Shown here: positions 18,347 through 26,446 of the stretch, piece by piece
How positions within the stretch are numbered: position 1 is the stretch's first letter
How the letters are laid out: each line of letters begins with the position of its first letter
DNA from: an uncultured Saprospiraceae bacterium
GTDB lineage: Bacteria > Bacteroidota > Bacteroidia > Chitinophagales > Saprospiraceae
Assembly (NCBI GenBank): GCA_938015435.1
Contig: CALLPN010000006.1
Location: 62,001 to 126,000, forward strand
Direction of reading: 5' to 3'
DNA: 64,000 nt
Made by a program: the position numbers and the translations under genes
Notes under the pieces: model-generated
The model's database searches: none
What the model was told of the DNA's origin: nothing
The model's input: the letters and a program-made list of their open reading frames with translations, nothing else

Positions 18347-19765
18347 TTACTTGCTGTACACTTTATATTCCCAAGGTTTCATGTCTAAAGTTGATCCTTC
18401 CTTGAAAGTTGACTTAGCACCGGTAAATAGCTCACGCATGTCAAAGATGTCTTTTGATAGTTGACATGATTGTTGATCTGAAGATAAATTGATCATTACT
18501 ATTACTTCATATCCATTCTTTTCTCTTGAGAAAGCATAGATATGTTTGTGATCTGTAAGCTTAACCAGCGGACCACCATGAGGCCCATTCCATAGCGCTT
18601 CGTTTTTGTGCTTCAGTGAATTTAGTTTGGTATAAAAATCCGCATATTTATAATCCTTAAACCCGATATCATCCTTCTCAAAAAACTCTAACCTTCGATC
18701 TAATGGCTCTTCTTGTCCTCCATAGATCAGTGGCATACCATCGAATGTACTTACCAATACAGCGAAAGCTTTATGGCTGTCTTTCATTCTTTCAAATACA
18801 GTACCTGCCCAGCTATTTTCATCATGGTTAGAGGTAAAGTGCATCTTGATTCCCTTTTTGTATTCTTCATTGTTTTTGGAGATCCAATCATCTATGGCTG
18901 AAGCATCTTTTTCTCCTTTGGCGATCGCATTGGTGATGTGATGGAATTCCCAACCATATGCCATATGGAATAGTTCGCTATTCATTTGCTCTGCCATCTC
19001 GGCTTCTGCCAGTAGAAATTGATTGTGATCAGCTGCAAGTATTTGAGTCTTTGCATCTTGCCAAAAATCATTAGGAACATTGTGCGCGACATCAAACCTA
19101 AATCCGTCAATTTTCTTATCCGTTACCCACATCAGCATATCATTAATCATAGCAGCTCTCATCTCTTTATTATCATAATTGAGATCTGCAACATCAGTCC
19201 ATCCCCAAGACTCGCCTGTACCAGGGTCTATCGGATCTATTACATTACCATCTTTATCCTGTGTATAATATTCTTTATGATCCTTAAGCCATACATGATC
19301 CCAGCCAGTATGATTAGGGACCCAATCTAGGATGATTTTCATGTCGAGGTTATGAGCCGCAGTGATCAGACTTTCCATATCTGACATGGATCCAAATTCT
19401 GGATTTACATTACGAAAGTCAGATACTGCATAGTAGCTACCTAGCCCACCTTTCCTTTTCTCTTTACTAATAGGAAATATTGGCATAAGCCAAAGTATGT
19501 CTACACCCATTTTTTTTAATCTCGGCAAATGACCTGCAAAAGCGTTAAATGTACCTTCTGCCGTGTACTGTCTGATATTGACCTCATAGATATTCGCAGC
19601 TTTTGCCCACGTTGGTAAAGCAAATTCATTAACTATCTTAGACTCAGGCTGCAAATTTTCGGTTGTGGTTTTAATAGAGTCGCCTTTGCAAGAGAGAAAT
19701 AATAGCGAGAAGACTACAGTCGAATATATCGCTGTTTTAATAAGTGCAGATATCGTTTTTATCAT
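18347..19765 (-). CDS. Alpha-amylase family (GH13) lipoprotein
   Basis: A 472-aa glycoside hydrolase with a lipoprotein leader (FSLLFLSCKGDS, Cys near 26), so it is predicted to be attached to a membrane surface. The GH13 conserved regions are all present: region I DWVPNHTG, region II GFRFDVAHN with nucleophile D225, region III LLAEAEM with acid/base E254, and region IV TSNHDEN with D315. The N-terminal NIYEVNIRQYTAEGTFNAF block is typical of Bacteroidota GH13 lipoproteins. A C-terminal beta domain ends at about 472. It probably cleaves alpha-1,4-glucans such as maltodextrin; exact specificity (amylase or neopullulanase type) cannot be set. It leads a two-gene unit with the MFS transporter. 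Confidence 0.9.
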   Translation of the reverse strand: MIKTISALIKTAIYSTVVFSLLFLSCKGDSIKTTTENLQPESKIVNEFALPTWAKAANIYEVNIRQYTAEGTFNAFAGHLPRLKKMGVDILWLMPIFPISKEKRKGGLGSYYAVSDFRNVNPEFGSMSDMESLITAAHNLDMKIILDWVPNHTGWDHVWLKDHKEYYTQDKDGNVIDPIDPGTGESWGWTDVADLNYDNKEMRAAMINDMLMWVTDKKIDGFRFDVAHNVPNDFWQDAKTQILAADHNQFLLAEAEMAEQMNSELFHMAYGWEFHHITNAIAKGEKDASAIDDWISKNNEEYKKGIKMHFTSNHDENSWAGTVFERMKDSHKAFAVLVSTFDGMPLIYGGQEEPLDRRLEFFEKDDIGFKDYKYADFYTKLNSLKHKNEALWNGPHGGPLVKLTDHKHIYAFSREKNGYEVIVMINLSSDQQSCQLSKDIFDMRELFTGAKSTFKEGSTLDMKPWEYKVYSK

Positions 19766-20064
19766 TAGAGTAAGATATTTATGAATTTAATGCTGAGTAG
19801 GTTATTGATATTGAAAAATACCATCCTTAGCCGAAAATATGATAATAATTAGATACTCTGGTAGCTCCAAGGGCCTTATTTTATATAGCTCGAAGTGCAA
19901 TCGTTACCAATAGAGCGCGGCAACATGATTCAAGGTGTTAATCTTCCATTTTTTAGTTCCTGCAGATCTTTTTTTAATTTTTTTTAACAGAGCTGTAACT
20001 TTTCAAAAATAGATACCGTTTACATAATAACCGTTATAACCATATACTCTATCAAACCATCAAG
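19766..20064. other. Divergent spacer with poly-T tracts
   Basis: About 300 bases between the divergent GH13 gene and a small secreted-protein gene. It contains long T runs near 19972-19987 but no convincing hairpin, open frame or RNA gene. Promoters for both flanking genes must lie here, but no exact TAnnTTTG was found. Confidence 0.4.
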
Positions 20065-20280
20065 ATGAAAAAAGCAATAGTCAAAAAATCACTCTTTATC
20101 TGTTTGCTAGTACTCAGTGCAACATGTTTCTCTTATCTCAGTCTTTATGGTGCAGAACCCGTTTATGTATTAAATAGTCTTGAATACACATCCGAAATGC
20201 AAAGTACCACCATGAGTGATGTCAATGGCATGAAAAATATTGTTGTAAAGATTTTGAAAATGATGATGCTTAAGTTCTAA
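20065..20280 (+). CDS. Small secreted protein of unknown function
   Basis: A 71-aa reading frame with an ATG start and a plausible signal sequence (KKAIVKKSLFICLLVLSATCFSYLSLYGAEP). The short mature part is rich in Met, Ser and Lys (EYTSEMQSTTMSDVNGMKNIV...). No family is recognised. The presence of a coherent signal peptide and an isolated position between divergent and convergent neighbours support a real gene, but length and lack of homology leave doubt. Confidence 0.45.
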   Translation: MKKAIVKKSLFICLLVLSATCFSYLSLYGAEPVYVLNSLEYTSEMQSTTMSDVNGMKNIVVKILKMMMLKF

Positions 20281-20384
20281 GTCGAAACTCTATTAAAGGG
20301 TCGCAAAGTATCCCATAACCTTATATCATCTAATTAACATTCATGATGGACATACTGGTTTTAAATAAGAACCAGCGAATAAGA

Positions 20385-21320
20385 CTAATCCTCCGAAGCT
20401 ATATACGCTTCATTCATCTTGTATCCATTTAAAAACGATCTTATATCCATTCTTTTCTTACCCTGTAGTTTTACATCTTTAAGTATTATGTATCCGTCAG
20501 ATGCTGCTATTTTGATGTATTTCTTATCATCGGTAATGATAGTTCCTACAACAGCGACAGTGTCTTCATAGCTTCTTTCTGTGTCAAATACTTTCATCTC
20601 CAATCCGTCAAGGGTCATCCAAGCACCTGGATAAGGACTAAGTCCTCTCACAAAATTATAAACCTCATCTGTTGATTTATTAAAATCTATCTCACAAGTT
20701 TCGTGGAAGATTTTTGGAGCTTTAGATACTTGCAACTCATCCTGTGGAAAGGTTTTGTAATCACCAGAGCCAATGCTTTGTACCGTTTTAAGTATCAAAT
20801 CAGCACCTACAGTCATCATCTTATCGTGTACGGATCCAGCATTATCATCTTCAGTGATTTGTACTTTCTCTTGATACATAAGGTCTCCGGTATCTATCGC
20901 ATGTTTGAGTTTGAAAGTCGTAACACCTGTATGTTTATCTCCATTGATTACAGCCCAATTTATTGGCGCAGCACCTCTATAACGAGGTAAAAGAGATCCA
21001 TGTAAGTTGTAAGTACCTTGCCTAGGCATATCCCAGACTACTACAGGTAGCATTCGAAATGCTACTACTAACTGTAAGTCAGCCTTATAGCTAGCCAACT
21101 CTTCTATAAATTCTGTATTCTTAAGGTTTTTAGGTTGCAAAACTGGTATATCTTTAGAAACGGCATATTTCTTTACTGCAGATTCTATCAGTTTTTTACC
21201 ACCACGACCACCATATTTGTCAGTACTGGTGATTACTGCTACTACATTGTAGCCATTCTGAACTAGTATATCGAGAGAGGGTACAGCAAATTCTGGTGTA
21301 CCCATGAAGATAATCCTCAT
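20385..21320 (-). CDS. fmt: Methionyl-tRNA formyltransferase
   Basis: A 311-aa enzyme that formylates initiator Met-tRNA using 10-formyltetrahydrofolate. The N-terminal formyltransferase domain begins MRIIFMGTPEFAVPSLDIL and contains the folate/catalytic signature NLHGSLLPRYRGAAPINWAVINGDKHTGVT with the conserved N, H and D residues. The C-terminal tRNA-binding domain follows from about residue 205 (VYNFVRGLSPYPGAWMTL). Length is standard. It starts 31 bp after the stop of the propeller/OmpA gene on the same strand and may share its transcript. Confidence 0.96.
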   Translation of the reverse strand: MRIIFMGTPEFAVPSLDILVQNGYNVVAVITSTDKYGGRGGKKLIESAVKKYAVSKDIPVLQPKNLKNTEFIEELASYKADLQLVVAFRMLPVVVWDMPRQGTYNLHGSLLPRYRGAAPINWAVINGDKHTGVTTFKLKHAIDTGDLMYQEKVQITEDDNAGSVHDKMMTVGADLILKTVQSIGSGDYKTFPQDELQVSKAPKIFHETCEIDFNKSTDEVYNFVRGLSPYPGAWMTLDGLEMKVFDTERSYEDTVAVVGTIITDDKKYIKIAASDGYIILKDVKLQGKKRMDIRSFLNGYKMNEAYIASED

Positions 21321-21351
21321 AATGTTTTCACTTTTTACTCTGATAAGATAT

Positions 21352-23151
21352 CTACTGAATACTCATGATCTTAACTTCCACACGCTGATTTTTCCGTTTG
21401 CCGACTCGAGATTTATCATCAGTAATAGGCTCACGCTTACCATATCCTTTAAATGTAAGTCTATTTTCTGGAATCCCTTTATCGTACAAGTAATTAGCTA
21501 CATTTCTTGCTCTTTTTGCAGATAATGCATCACAATAACTGTGTGGAGGAATTGTATTAGTGTGTCCACCTATTTCTATGACTACACTTTGGTTAGCTCT
21601 AAGGAAGTCATATACCTCATCTATTACTTCATAACTATCATCTGTAATCGCACTACTATCAGATAGGAAGTATAAATTATTAACTCTCAAGGTCTGACCT
21701 ACTGCCAATTCACTGGCATCTATAGTAGGGAATGACTTGGCTTTCTTCACAGTAATACTCTTTTTAACACTACATCCATTTTGATCAGAGACATTGAGTA
21801 TGTATTGTCCAGCAGGTAGTCTGGTAATCTTAGTTCCTATCTTACCGTCTTTCCATTTGTAAGTCAATTCTCCTGATCCTCCTTTAGCAGATACTTCTAT
21901 AAATCCATCTTTGGCTCCATCACTACTTACTCGCTGTGTCTCTTCAACTGTCAGTTCTATGGGTGTAGGACTTTCTATTTCGATATTAGCGATTACTTCA
22001 GTGTTAGTTTTATCTGTTACTGTAACCGTATAGGATCCAGCCCTAAGGCCATTTGGGTTTCTACCGGATAGCTCAGGATCATTCCAAGCATACTTATAAG
22101 GTTTTTTTCCCCCAGTGACATTAAGTCTTATGCTTGCATCACTTTTGCCTGCACAGCTTATGGCTTTATTAATTACGGCTTCTGCCGCCAATTGCTCATC
22201 TGCAATATCAGCAAATACGATTCTAAACAATCCTGCATCTTCCGTACCTATCCATATGTTATTGTTTAGATCACATGCAAGACTCAACGTACGCTTAGCA
22301 AGCATTCCTACCTCTGCACCGTAAGATTCTATCTTTTCCACTTGTGGGTCATAACGCACTAAAATATTAGAGGCCATATATAATCGCCCTTTTCCATCAA
22401 GAACAAAATCATTAACGGAACCTCTAAATAAACTTTCATCTAGACCAACTGGGAACTTACGATTGTAATTGTTGATCAACCACATATCGTCTGTAGCTAC
22501 CATCCATTGCCCTTCTTTATTATATCTCGAGAGTATTACGTCATATCCTTTATCTTCAGCATCCCAATCTCCATCTTCGATACGTACGTAACCATTAGCA
22601 GTACCAGCCCATATCACATCCTCATCATCGACTTGGATAAAATTGATGGTATTGGACTGTAGCTTAGAGTTACGCTCAGTAAATTGATTAAATCTGTTTA
22701 CTTTGGAATTGTACGTATATATGCCCTTATTAGTGGCGACCCAAACTTTCGCTCCTTGATAAGTGATATCATTGATAATGATGTCTGCTGCTGGAAGTGG
22801 ATGAGAAGTGTTTGAAGTAATAGAGTACAATACATTTTTACCCGCAGCCCATATCTCACCAGATCTTCCTTCGGTAAGAGTTTGTGTGTATTTATCAGTA
22901 ATGTAAGATGTGCTACTAGATGCATAAAGCTGGTACACGCCTTTATTTGTAGCAGCCCACACTTTATTACCCTTAGCTACAACGATGTCGTTGATTTTTA
23001 GATTAGCTGGAATATGTTCATACTGAATGATCTCTACATTTTTTTCAAGTCCAGTAGAATCAGTATCAGTAATCTGGGCATCAGCAATAGTTGTACAAGA
23101 TATTAGTATCAATAATACAAATAGGTATGAGCGTAAAACAGGTGAATTCAT
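21352..23151 (-). CDS. OmpA-family protein with beta-propeller and SprB-type repeats
   Basis: A 599-aa envelope protein. The signal peptide (ILISCTTIADAQ) precedes a two-component-regulator-type propeller (about 45-320; repeated VWAATNKGVYQL, IWAAGKNVLYSI, VWVATNKGIYTY, IWIGTEDAGLFRI blades). Then follow two SprB/PKD-like repeats (about 330-475; KPYKYAWNDPELSGRNPNGLRAGSYTVTV and LTYKWKDGKIGTKITRLPAGQYILNV). The C-terminal OmpA domain (about 490-599) binds peptidoglycan, with EIGGHTNT and the LSAKRARNVANYL ... GKREPI motifs. It would link an exposed or periplasmic sensor-like propeller to the cell wall, a combination seen near T9SS/gliding genes. It leads a probable transcript with fmt, and a perfect 9-bp inverted repeat lies upstream. 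Confidence 0.88.
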   Translation of the reverse strand: MNSPVLRSYLFVLLILISCTTIADAQITDTDSTGLEKNVEIIQYEHIPANLKINDIVVAKGNKVWAATNKGVYQLYASSSTSYITDKYTQTLTEGRSGEIWAAGKNVLYSITSNTSHPLPAADIIINDITYQGAKVWVATNKGIYTYNSKVNRFNQFTERNSKLQSNTINFIQVDDEDVIWAGTANGYVRIEDGDWDAEDKGYDVILSRYNKEGQWMVATDDMWLINNYNRKFPVGLDESLFRGSVNDFVLDGKGRLYMASNILVRYDPQVEKIESYGAEVGMLAKRTLSLACDLNNNIWIGTEDAGLFRIVFADIADEQLAAEAVINKAISCAGKSDASIRLNVTGGKKPYKYAWNDPELSGRNPNGLRAGSYTVTVTDKTNTEVIANIEIESPTPIELTVEETQRVSSDGAKDGFIEVSAKGGSGELTYKWKDGKIGTKITRLPAGQYILNVSDQNGCSVKKSITVKKAKSFPTIDASELAVGQTLRVNNLYFLSDSSAITDDSYEVIDEVYDFLRANQSVVIEIGGHTNTIPPHSYCDALSAKRARNVANYLYDKGIPENRLTFKGYGKREPITDDKSRVGKRKNQRVEVKIMSIQ

Positions 23152-23168
23152 TGCGATGTATAATATTT

Positions 23169-23193
23169 GTTCGATATAGATAACATATCGAAC
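23169..23193 (-). promoter_or_regulatory. Perfect 9-bp inverted repeat upstream of the OmpA-fmt unit
   Basis: GTTCGATAT (23169-23177) and ATATCGAAC (23185-23193) are exact inverted repeats separated by seven bases. The site lies 18 bp upstream of the start codon at 23151. No T tract follows, so an operator or leader hairpin fits better than a terminator. Confidence 0.5.
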
Positions 23194-23327
23194 TGTAATA
23201 AAAGTCGGTTAAGTCACTTAAATTTTTCCTAAAAGACTTTGTATGTCTTCTGGTAACTGTAAAGTGATGCCAATCTATCGATATGAAAGTATCTGTTTAG
23301 TATATTTATAAGAAGAATAACTAGAGT

Positions 23328-23705
23328 CTATCCGCCACACTCAGTTTTCAACTTTTGCAGCTGAGTATTCCATAGATCTTGTTGAGATTCTACTTCGTCG
23401 TCGTCGCAAAAGTCAGTAATTTCTAATACAGTCTCATTGGTTACTCCTGATTTATACATTCTAAATTCAAGATATTCGCCTTCTTCAGCATCTTCCCATT
23501 TAAACCTAACCCTTTCTTCTTGAATATCATCTACCATTTCCGCATTCTCATCTGCTCCATCCCATGTAAAGGTGAATACATCAGTATTAATATCTACTCC
23601 GTCACAAAACCATCTAACTAGACAAGCTGGAGTCGTTAGGAAAGTGTATAATATGGCTGGAGAAGCCCTAAAAATAAACTCCATATCAAAAGACACACGT
23701 TTCAT
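23328..23705 (-). CDS. START-like (SRPBCC) domain protein
   Basis: A 125-aa single-domain protein. The opening KRVSFDMEFIFRASPAILYTFLTTPACLVRWFCDGVDI resembles the helix-grip entry of AHSA1/START-like proteins, and the W-F-C-D motif is typical of the Bacteroidota START-like family. The rest is acidic beta strands and a C-terminal helix (DLWNTQLQKLKTECGG). These proteins bind hydrophobic ligands or act as co-chaperone-like factors; the role of this family is not established. The gene is divergent from the primary sigma factor gene, an arrangement I recall from other Bacteroidota. Confidence 0.82.
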   Translation of the reverse strand: MKRVSFDMEFIFRASPAILYTFLTTPACLVRWFCDGVDINTDVFTFTWDGADENAEMVDDIQEERVRFKWEDAEEGEYLEFRMYKSGVTNETVLEITDFCDDDEVESQQDLWNTQLQKLKTECGG

Positions 23706-23893
23706 TCAGTATTATTTTTTATATACATAATATATTGAAAGCTAAAAGTCTATTAGATTCAACGATACATTATGGCCGCAATAAGAAATATTTTTTTCAA
23801 TTATCAAAGGAATTGAACTTTTTTCGACAATATTAAATTAATGTTGTTATTGCTAGCTGTTTAATAGCGTTATAATTGTATCAAAAATAGCAG

Positions 23894-23924
23894 TTGATTC
23901 TGTTTTATATTAGTTGTACATTTG
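23894..23924 (+). promoter_or_regulatory. Bacteroidota-type promoter of the primary sigma factor gene
   Basis: TTG at 23894-23896 and TACATTTG at 23917-23924 are separated by 20 bp. This matches the -33 TTG and -7 TAnnTTTG consensus of this phylum. Transcription would start near 23930, giving a leader of about 97 bases. The leader contains a 7-bp hairpin, AGATGCT (23945-23951) with AGCATCT (23966-23972). Confidence 0.75.
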
Positions 23925-24027
23925 CACACTTTTGAAAGAAAATAAGATGCTACTGTGGTGTAAGCAGCATCTCCGAGCTAAAAAGGCTTAATAGAAACTG
24001 ACATTTCCCTTACTTTAAATAAAAACT

Positions 24028-24897
24028 ATGAGACAACTCAAGATTACTAAATCGATCACTAATCGTGAAAGCCAATCTTTAGAAAAATACTTGCAGGAAA
24101 TCGGAAAAGTAGATCTCCTTACTCCAGAAGAGGAAGTGGACTTAGCCCAAAGAATTAAGAAAGGAGACCAGATGGCTCTTGAGCAGCTTACGAAAGCTAA
24201 CTTAAGATTCGTAGTCTCAGTAGCTAAGCAATATCAAAATCAAGGTTTATCACTTTCTGATCTTATTAATGAAGGCAACCTTGGATTGATCAAAGCCGCA
24301 CAGAGATTTGATGAAACAAGAGGTTTCAAATTTATCTCATACGCCGTTTGGTGGATTAGACAATCAATATTACAAGCATTAGCTGAACAATCACGTATCG
24401 TTAGGTTGCCGCTTAACAAAGTAGGATCTCTAAATAAAATTAATAGAGCATTCTCAGAACTCGAACAAGAGTTTGAAAGAGAGCCATCTTCAGACGAGTT
24501 AGCTGAATTGTTGGAAATTCCTACAGAAGAAGTAGAGACAACTCTAGGTGTAGCTGCGAGACATGTATCTATGGATGCGCCTTTCGTTGATGGAGAAGAT
24601 AATTCTTTGCTCGATGTATTGGAAAACAATAAAACGGATAAAACAGATAAAGCTCTAGAGTACAATATGTCTCTACGTACCGAGATAGAGAGATCATTAA
24701 GCACGCTTACAGAACGTCAGTGTGATGTGATTAAATTGTATTTCGGTATCGGAGTAGAACATCCATTATCATTAGAAGATATAGGTGAGAGATTTGGATT
24801 GACTAGAGAGAGAGTTAGACAGATAAAGGATAAAGCCATCAATAAGCTAAGATCAGCAAGTAGATCTAAATTGTTGAAAAATTACCTTGGAGTGTAA
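24028..24897 (+). CDS. rpoD: RNA polymerase primary sigma factor RpoD/SigA
   Basis: A 289-aa sigma-70 protein with the compact form of Bacteroidota primary sigma factors. Region 1.2 is [27 protein letters not shown]. Region 2 includes [57 protein letters not shown]. Region 3 follows ([25 protein letters not shown]). Region 4 has the helix-turn-helix [29 protein letters not shown]. It lacks a large region 1.1, as is normal in this phylum. It directs RNA polymerase to the TAnnTTTG promoters seen through the window. It has its own promoter and terminator, so it is likely monocistronic. Confidence 0.96.
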   Translation: MRQLKITKSITNRESQSLEKYLQEIGKVDLLTPEEEVDLAQRIKKGDQMALEQLTKANLRFVVSVAKQYQNQGLSLSDLINEGNLGLIKAAQRFDETRGFKFISYAVWWIRQSILQALAEQSRIVRLPLNKVGSLNKINRAFSELEQEFEREPSSDELAELLEIPTEEVETTLGVAARHVSMDAPFVDGEDNSLLDVLENNKTDKTDKALEYNMSLRTEIERSLSTLTERQCDVIKLYFGIGVEHPLSLEDIGERFGLTRERVRQIKDKAINKLRSASRSKLLKNYLGV

Positions 24898-24925
24898 TAT
24901 TTATACACTTTAGAAAGATAATAAC

Positions 24926-24960
24926 AGAGAGTCATTTCATTTGAGATGACTCTCTTTCTT
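24926..24960 (+). terminator. Rho-independent terminator after the primary sigma factor gene
   Basis: AGAGAGTCAT (24926-24935) and ATGACTCTCT (24946-24955) form a perfect 10-bp stem. It can extend inward by three pairs including a wobble and is followed by TTCTTTATAT. It lies 28 bp after the stop codon. Confidence 0.88.
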
Positions 24961-25481
24961 TATATCATATTGCTGATTCAATGGTTCGTTGATTAGGTTG
25001 TCTAAAAAAAAAGAAGCTAGAACCAAAATACAATTAGACAGGATTTATTATTAATTCACGCTAGGACAAATACGCGTAGGAATTGGGTTCTCGTAGTTTT
25101 TTTTGTTTCAATTTTGGCCAAAGCCAAAAAGAAAACTCGCGGTAGCGTATTACCGAATCATTGTGATTTAGAGTTTACGTGTGTAGTATAGCCTTTCTAA
25201 GTTGAGAAGTTATTCCTTTTAAGAATAACAGAATGATCACATTTGGGGTTGGCCTTTTGCGTCCTTTAATCTCTTTGCGGTTTAAATGAAAATGTAGCTC
25301 TGGGCAAAGCATTGAAACACACCAAGACTTAGTTCAATACTCAAATAGTAATATAATAGTGGATCACTTTTCTACTTCATCCTTTGATTTTCATCACTAT
25401 TTCTGAACATTTCATCGATTATAGAACTTGTTAGACTGTTTTAGCGCTTATATTAGTGACCAAGTAAAATAACTTATTACA
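24961..25481. other. Long spacer with fragments of dispersed intergenic sequences
   Basis: No gene is recognisable in about 520 bases. Two stretches look like dispersed intergenic elements rather than random sequence. One is a hairpin with TTTTGGC (25112-25118) and GCCAAAA (25123-25129) followed by AAAGAAAACTCGCGGT. The other, at 25253-25288, contains TTGCGTCC and CTTTGCGGTTTAAA. The latter resembles the TTTGCGTCCTTTGCGG-type motif that I recall from intergenic DNA of many bacteria. Confidence 0.4.
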
Positions 25482-26072
25482 ATGAGCGAAAATCAAGAGA
25501 TTAGAACAAGTAATGCAAATTCCGTAATCAAAAATCATATGATTTGGTCGATGGGGGCTGGTTTTATACCTGTGCCGATTGCTGACTTATTTGCTGTTAG
25601 TGCGATACAATTGGATATGATACGTCAGTTGTGCAAAGTATATGATATTAGTTTTAAAGAGACCGAAGGCAAAGCGATTATAACAGCCTTGACGGGCTCA
25701 GGTTTAGCTAGGCTAGGTGCAAGGGCCATTAAGTTTATTCCGGGCGTAGGGTCTATATTAGGTGGTGTAACCTTGGCGATACTCTCTGGCGCTAGCTCTT
25801 ATGCTATTGGAGAGGTATTCAAAAAGCACTTTGAAACAGGTGGTACTTTTCTAGATTTTGATCCAAGTAGACTAACCAAGTACTATAATGAGAAATTTGA
25901 AAAAGGGAAAGCACTCGCTAAGCAGATGCAAGATGACAATATAACAAAAGAAGAAGCTGCCTCTAGTGTAGCTATGGTGGAGAAAGTAAAAGAATTAGCT
26001 AAGTTGAAAGAAGATGGACTAATCACGGAAGAGGAATTCGTAAAAATGAAGCAAAGACTAATAGAAAGCTAG
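25482..26072 (+). CDS. DUF697-like membrane-associated protein with C-terminal SHOCT domain
   Basis: A 196-aa protein. Residues about 10-125 resemble the DUF697 helical domain, found at the end of YcjF-type and GTPase-linked proteins. It shows NHMIWSMGAGFIPVPIADLFAVSAIQLDMIRQLCKVYDI followed by glycine-rich helices (AIKFIPGVGSILGGVTLAILSGASSYAIGEVF). A linker then leads to a short SHOCT module (about 165-196, KVKELAKLKEDGLITEEEFVKMKQRLI), which often mediates oligomer formation. No GTPase domain is attached or adjacent. Function is unknown. The gene stands alone between long spacers and the tRNA pair. Confidence 0.8.
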   Translation: MSENQEIRTSNANSVIKNHMIWSMGAGFIPVPIADLFAVSAIQLDMIRQLCKVYDISFKETEGKAIITALTGSGLARLGARAIKFIPGVGSILGGVTLAILSGASSYAIGEVFKKHFETGGTFLDFDPSRLTKYYNEKFEKGKALAKQMQDDNITKEEAASSVAMVEKVKELAKLKEDGLITEEEFVKMKQRLIES

Positions 26073-26152
26073 TGAGGTAAGAGCTTTCAAGAAGAGAGTG
26101 AATTATTTTAGCTATTTAATTATTAAATGCTTTTTAATTAATTGAAAGATTC

Positions 26153-26160
26153 TATATTTG
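26153..26160 (+). promoter_or_regulatory. Probable -7 element of the tRNA-Gly/tRNA-Leu transcript
   Basis: TATATTTG fits the TAnnTTTG consensus and lies 53 bases before tRNA-Gly. A -33 TTG at the normal spacing is not seen, only a T run near 26131-26135. Confidence 0.55.
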
Positions 26161-26213
26161 CATCGCTTTAAGAAAGCAAGTTCATTTACAGGCGATTGAA
26201 TCGCCAAAACAAC

Positions 26214-26286
<73 letters not shown>

Positions 26287-26362
26287 CAATTTTCTTCTCT
26301 TATCAATCTCTGATGAGTGGAGATAATCAGAAGTTTCGTTTCTGATCTACCCTATATTGTAA

Positions 26363-26446
26363 GCCCGAATGGTGGAACTGGTAGACACGCCGGACTTAAA
26401 ATCCTGTGCACTTATGTGCGTGTCGGTTCGACTCCGACTTCGGGTA
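26363..26446 (+). tRNA. tRNA-Leu (anticodon TAA)
   Basis: An 84-base class II tRNA. The acceptor GCCCGAA pairs with TTCGGGT (one G-T pair). The D arm is followed by the anticodon loop ACTTAAAAT, with TAA reading UUA Leu. The variable arm is long (TGCACTTATGTGCG) and the T arm is GTCGGTTCGACTCCGAC. It lies 76 bp after tRNA-Gly and is likely in the same transcript. CCA is not encoded. Confidence 0.94.
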
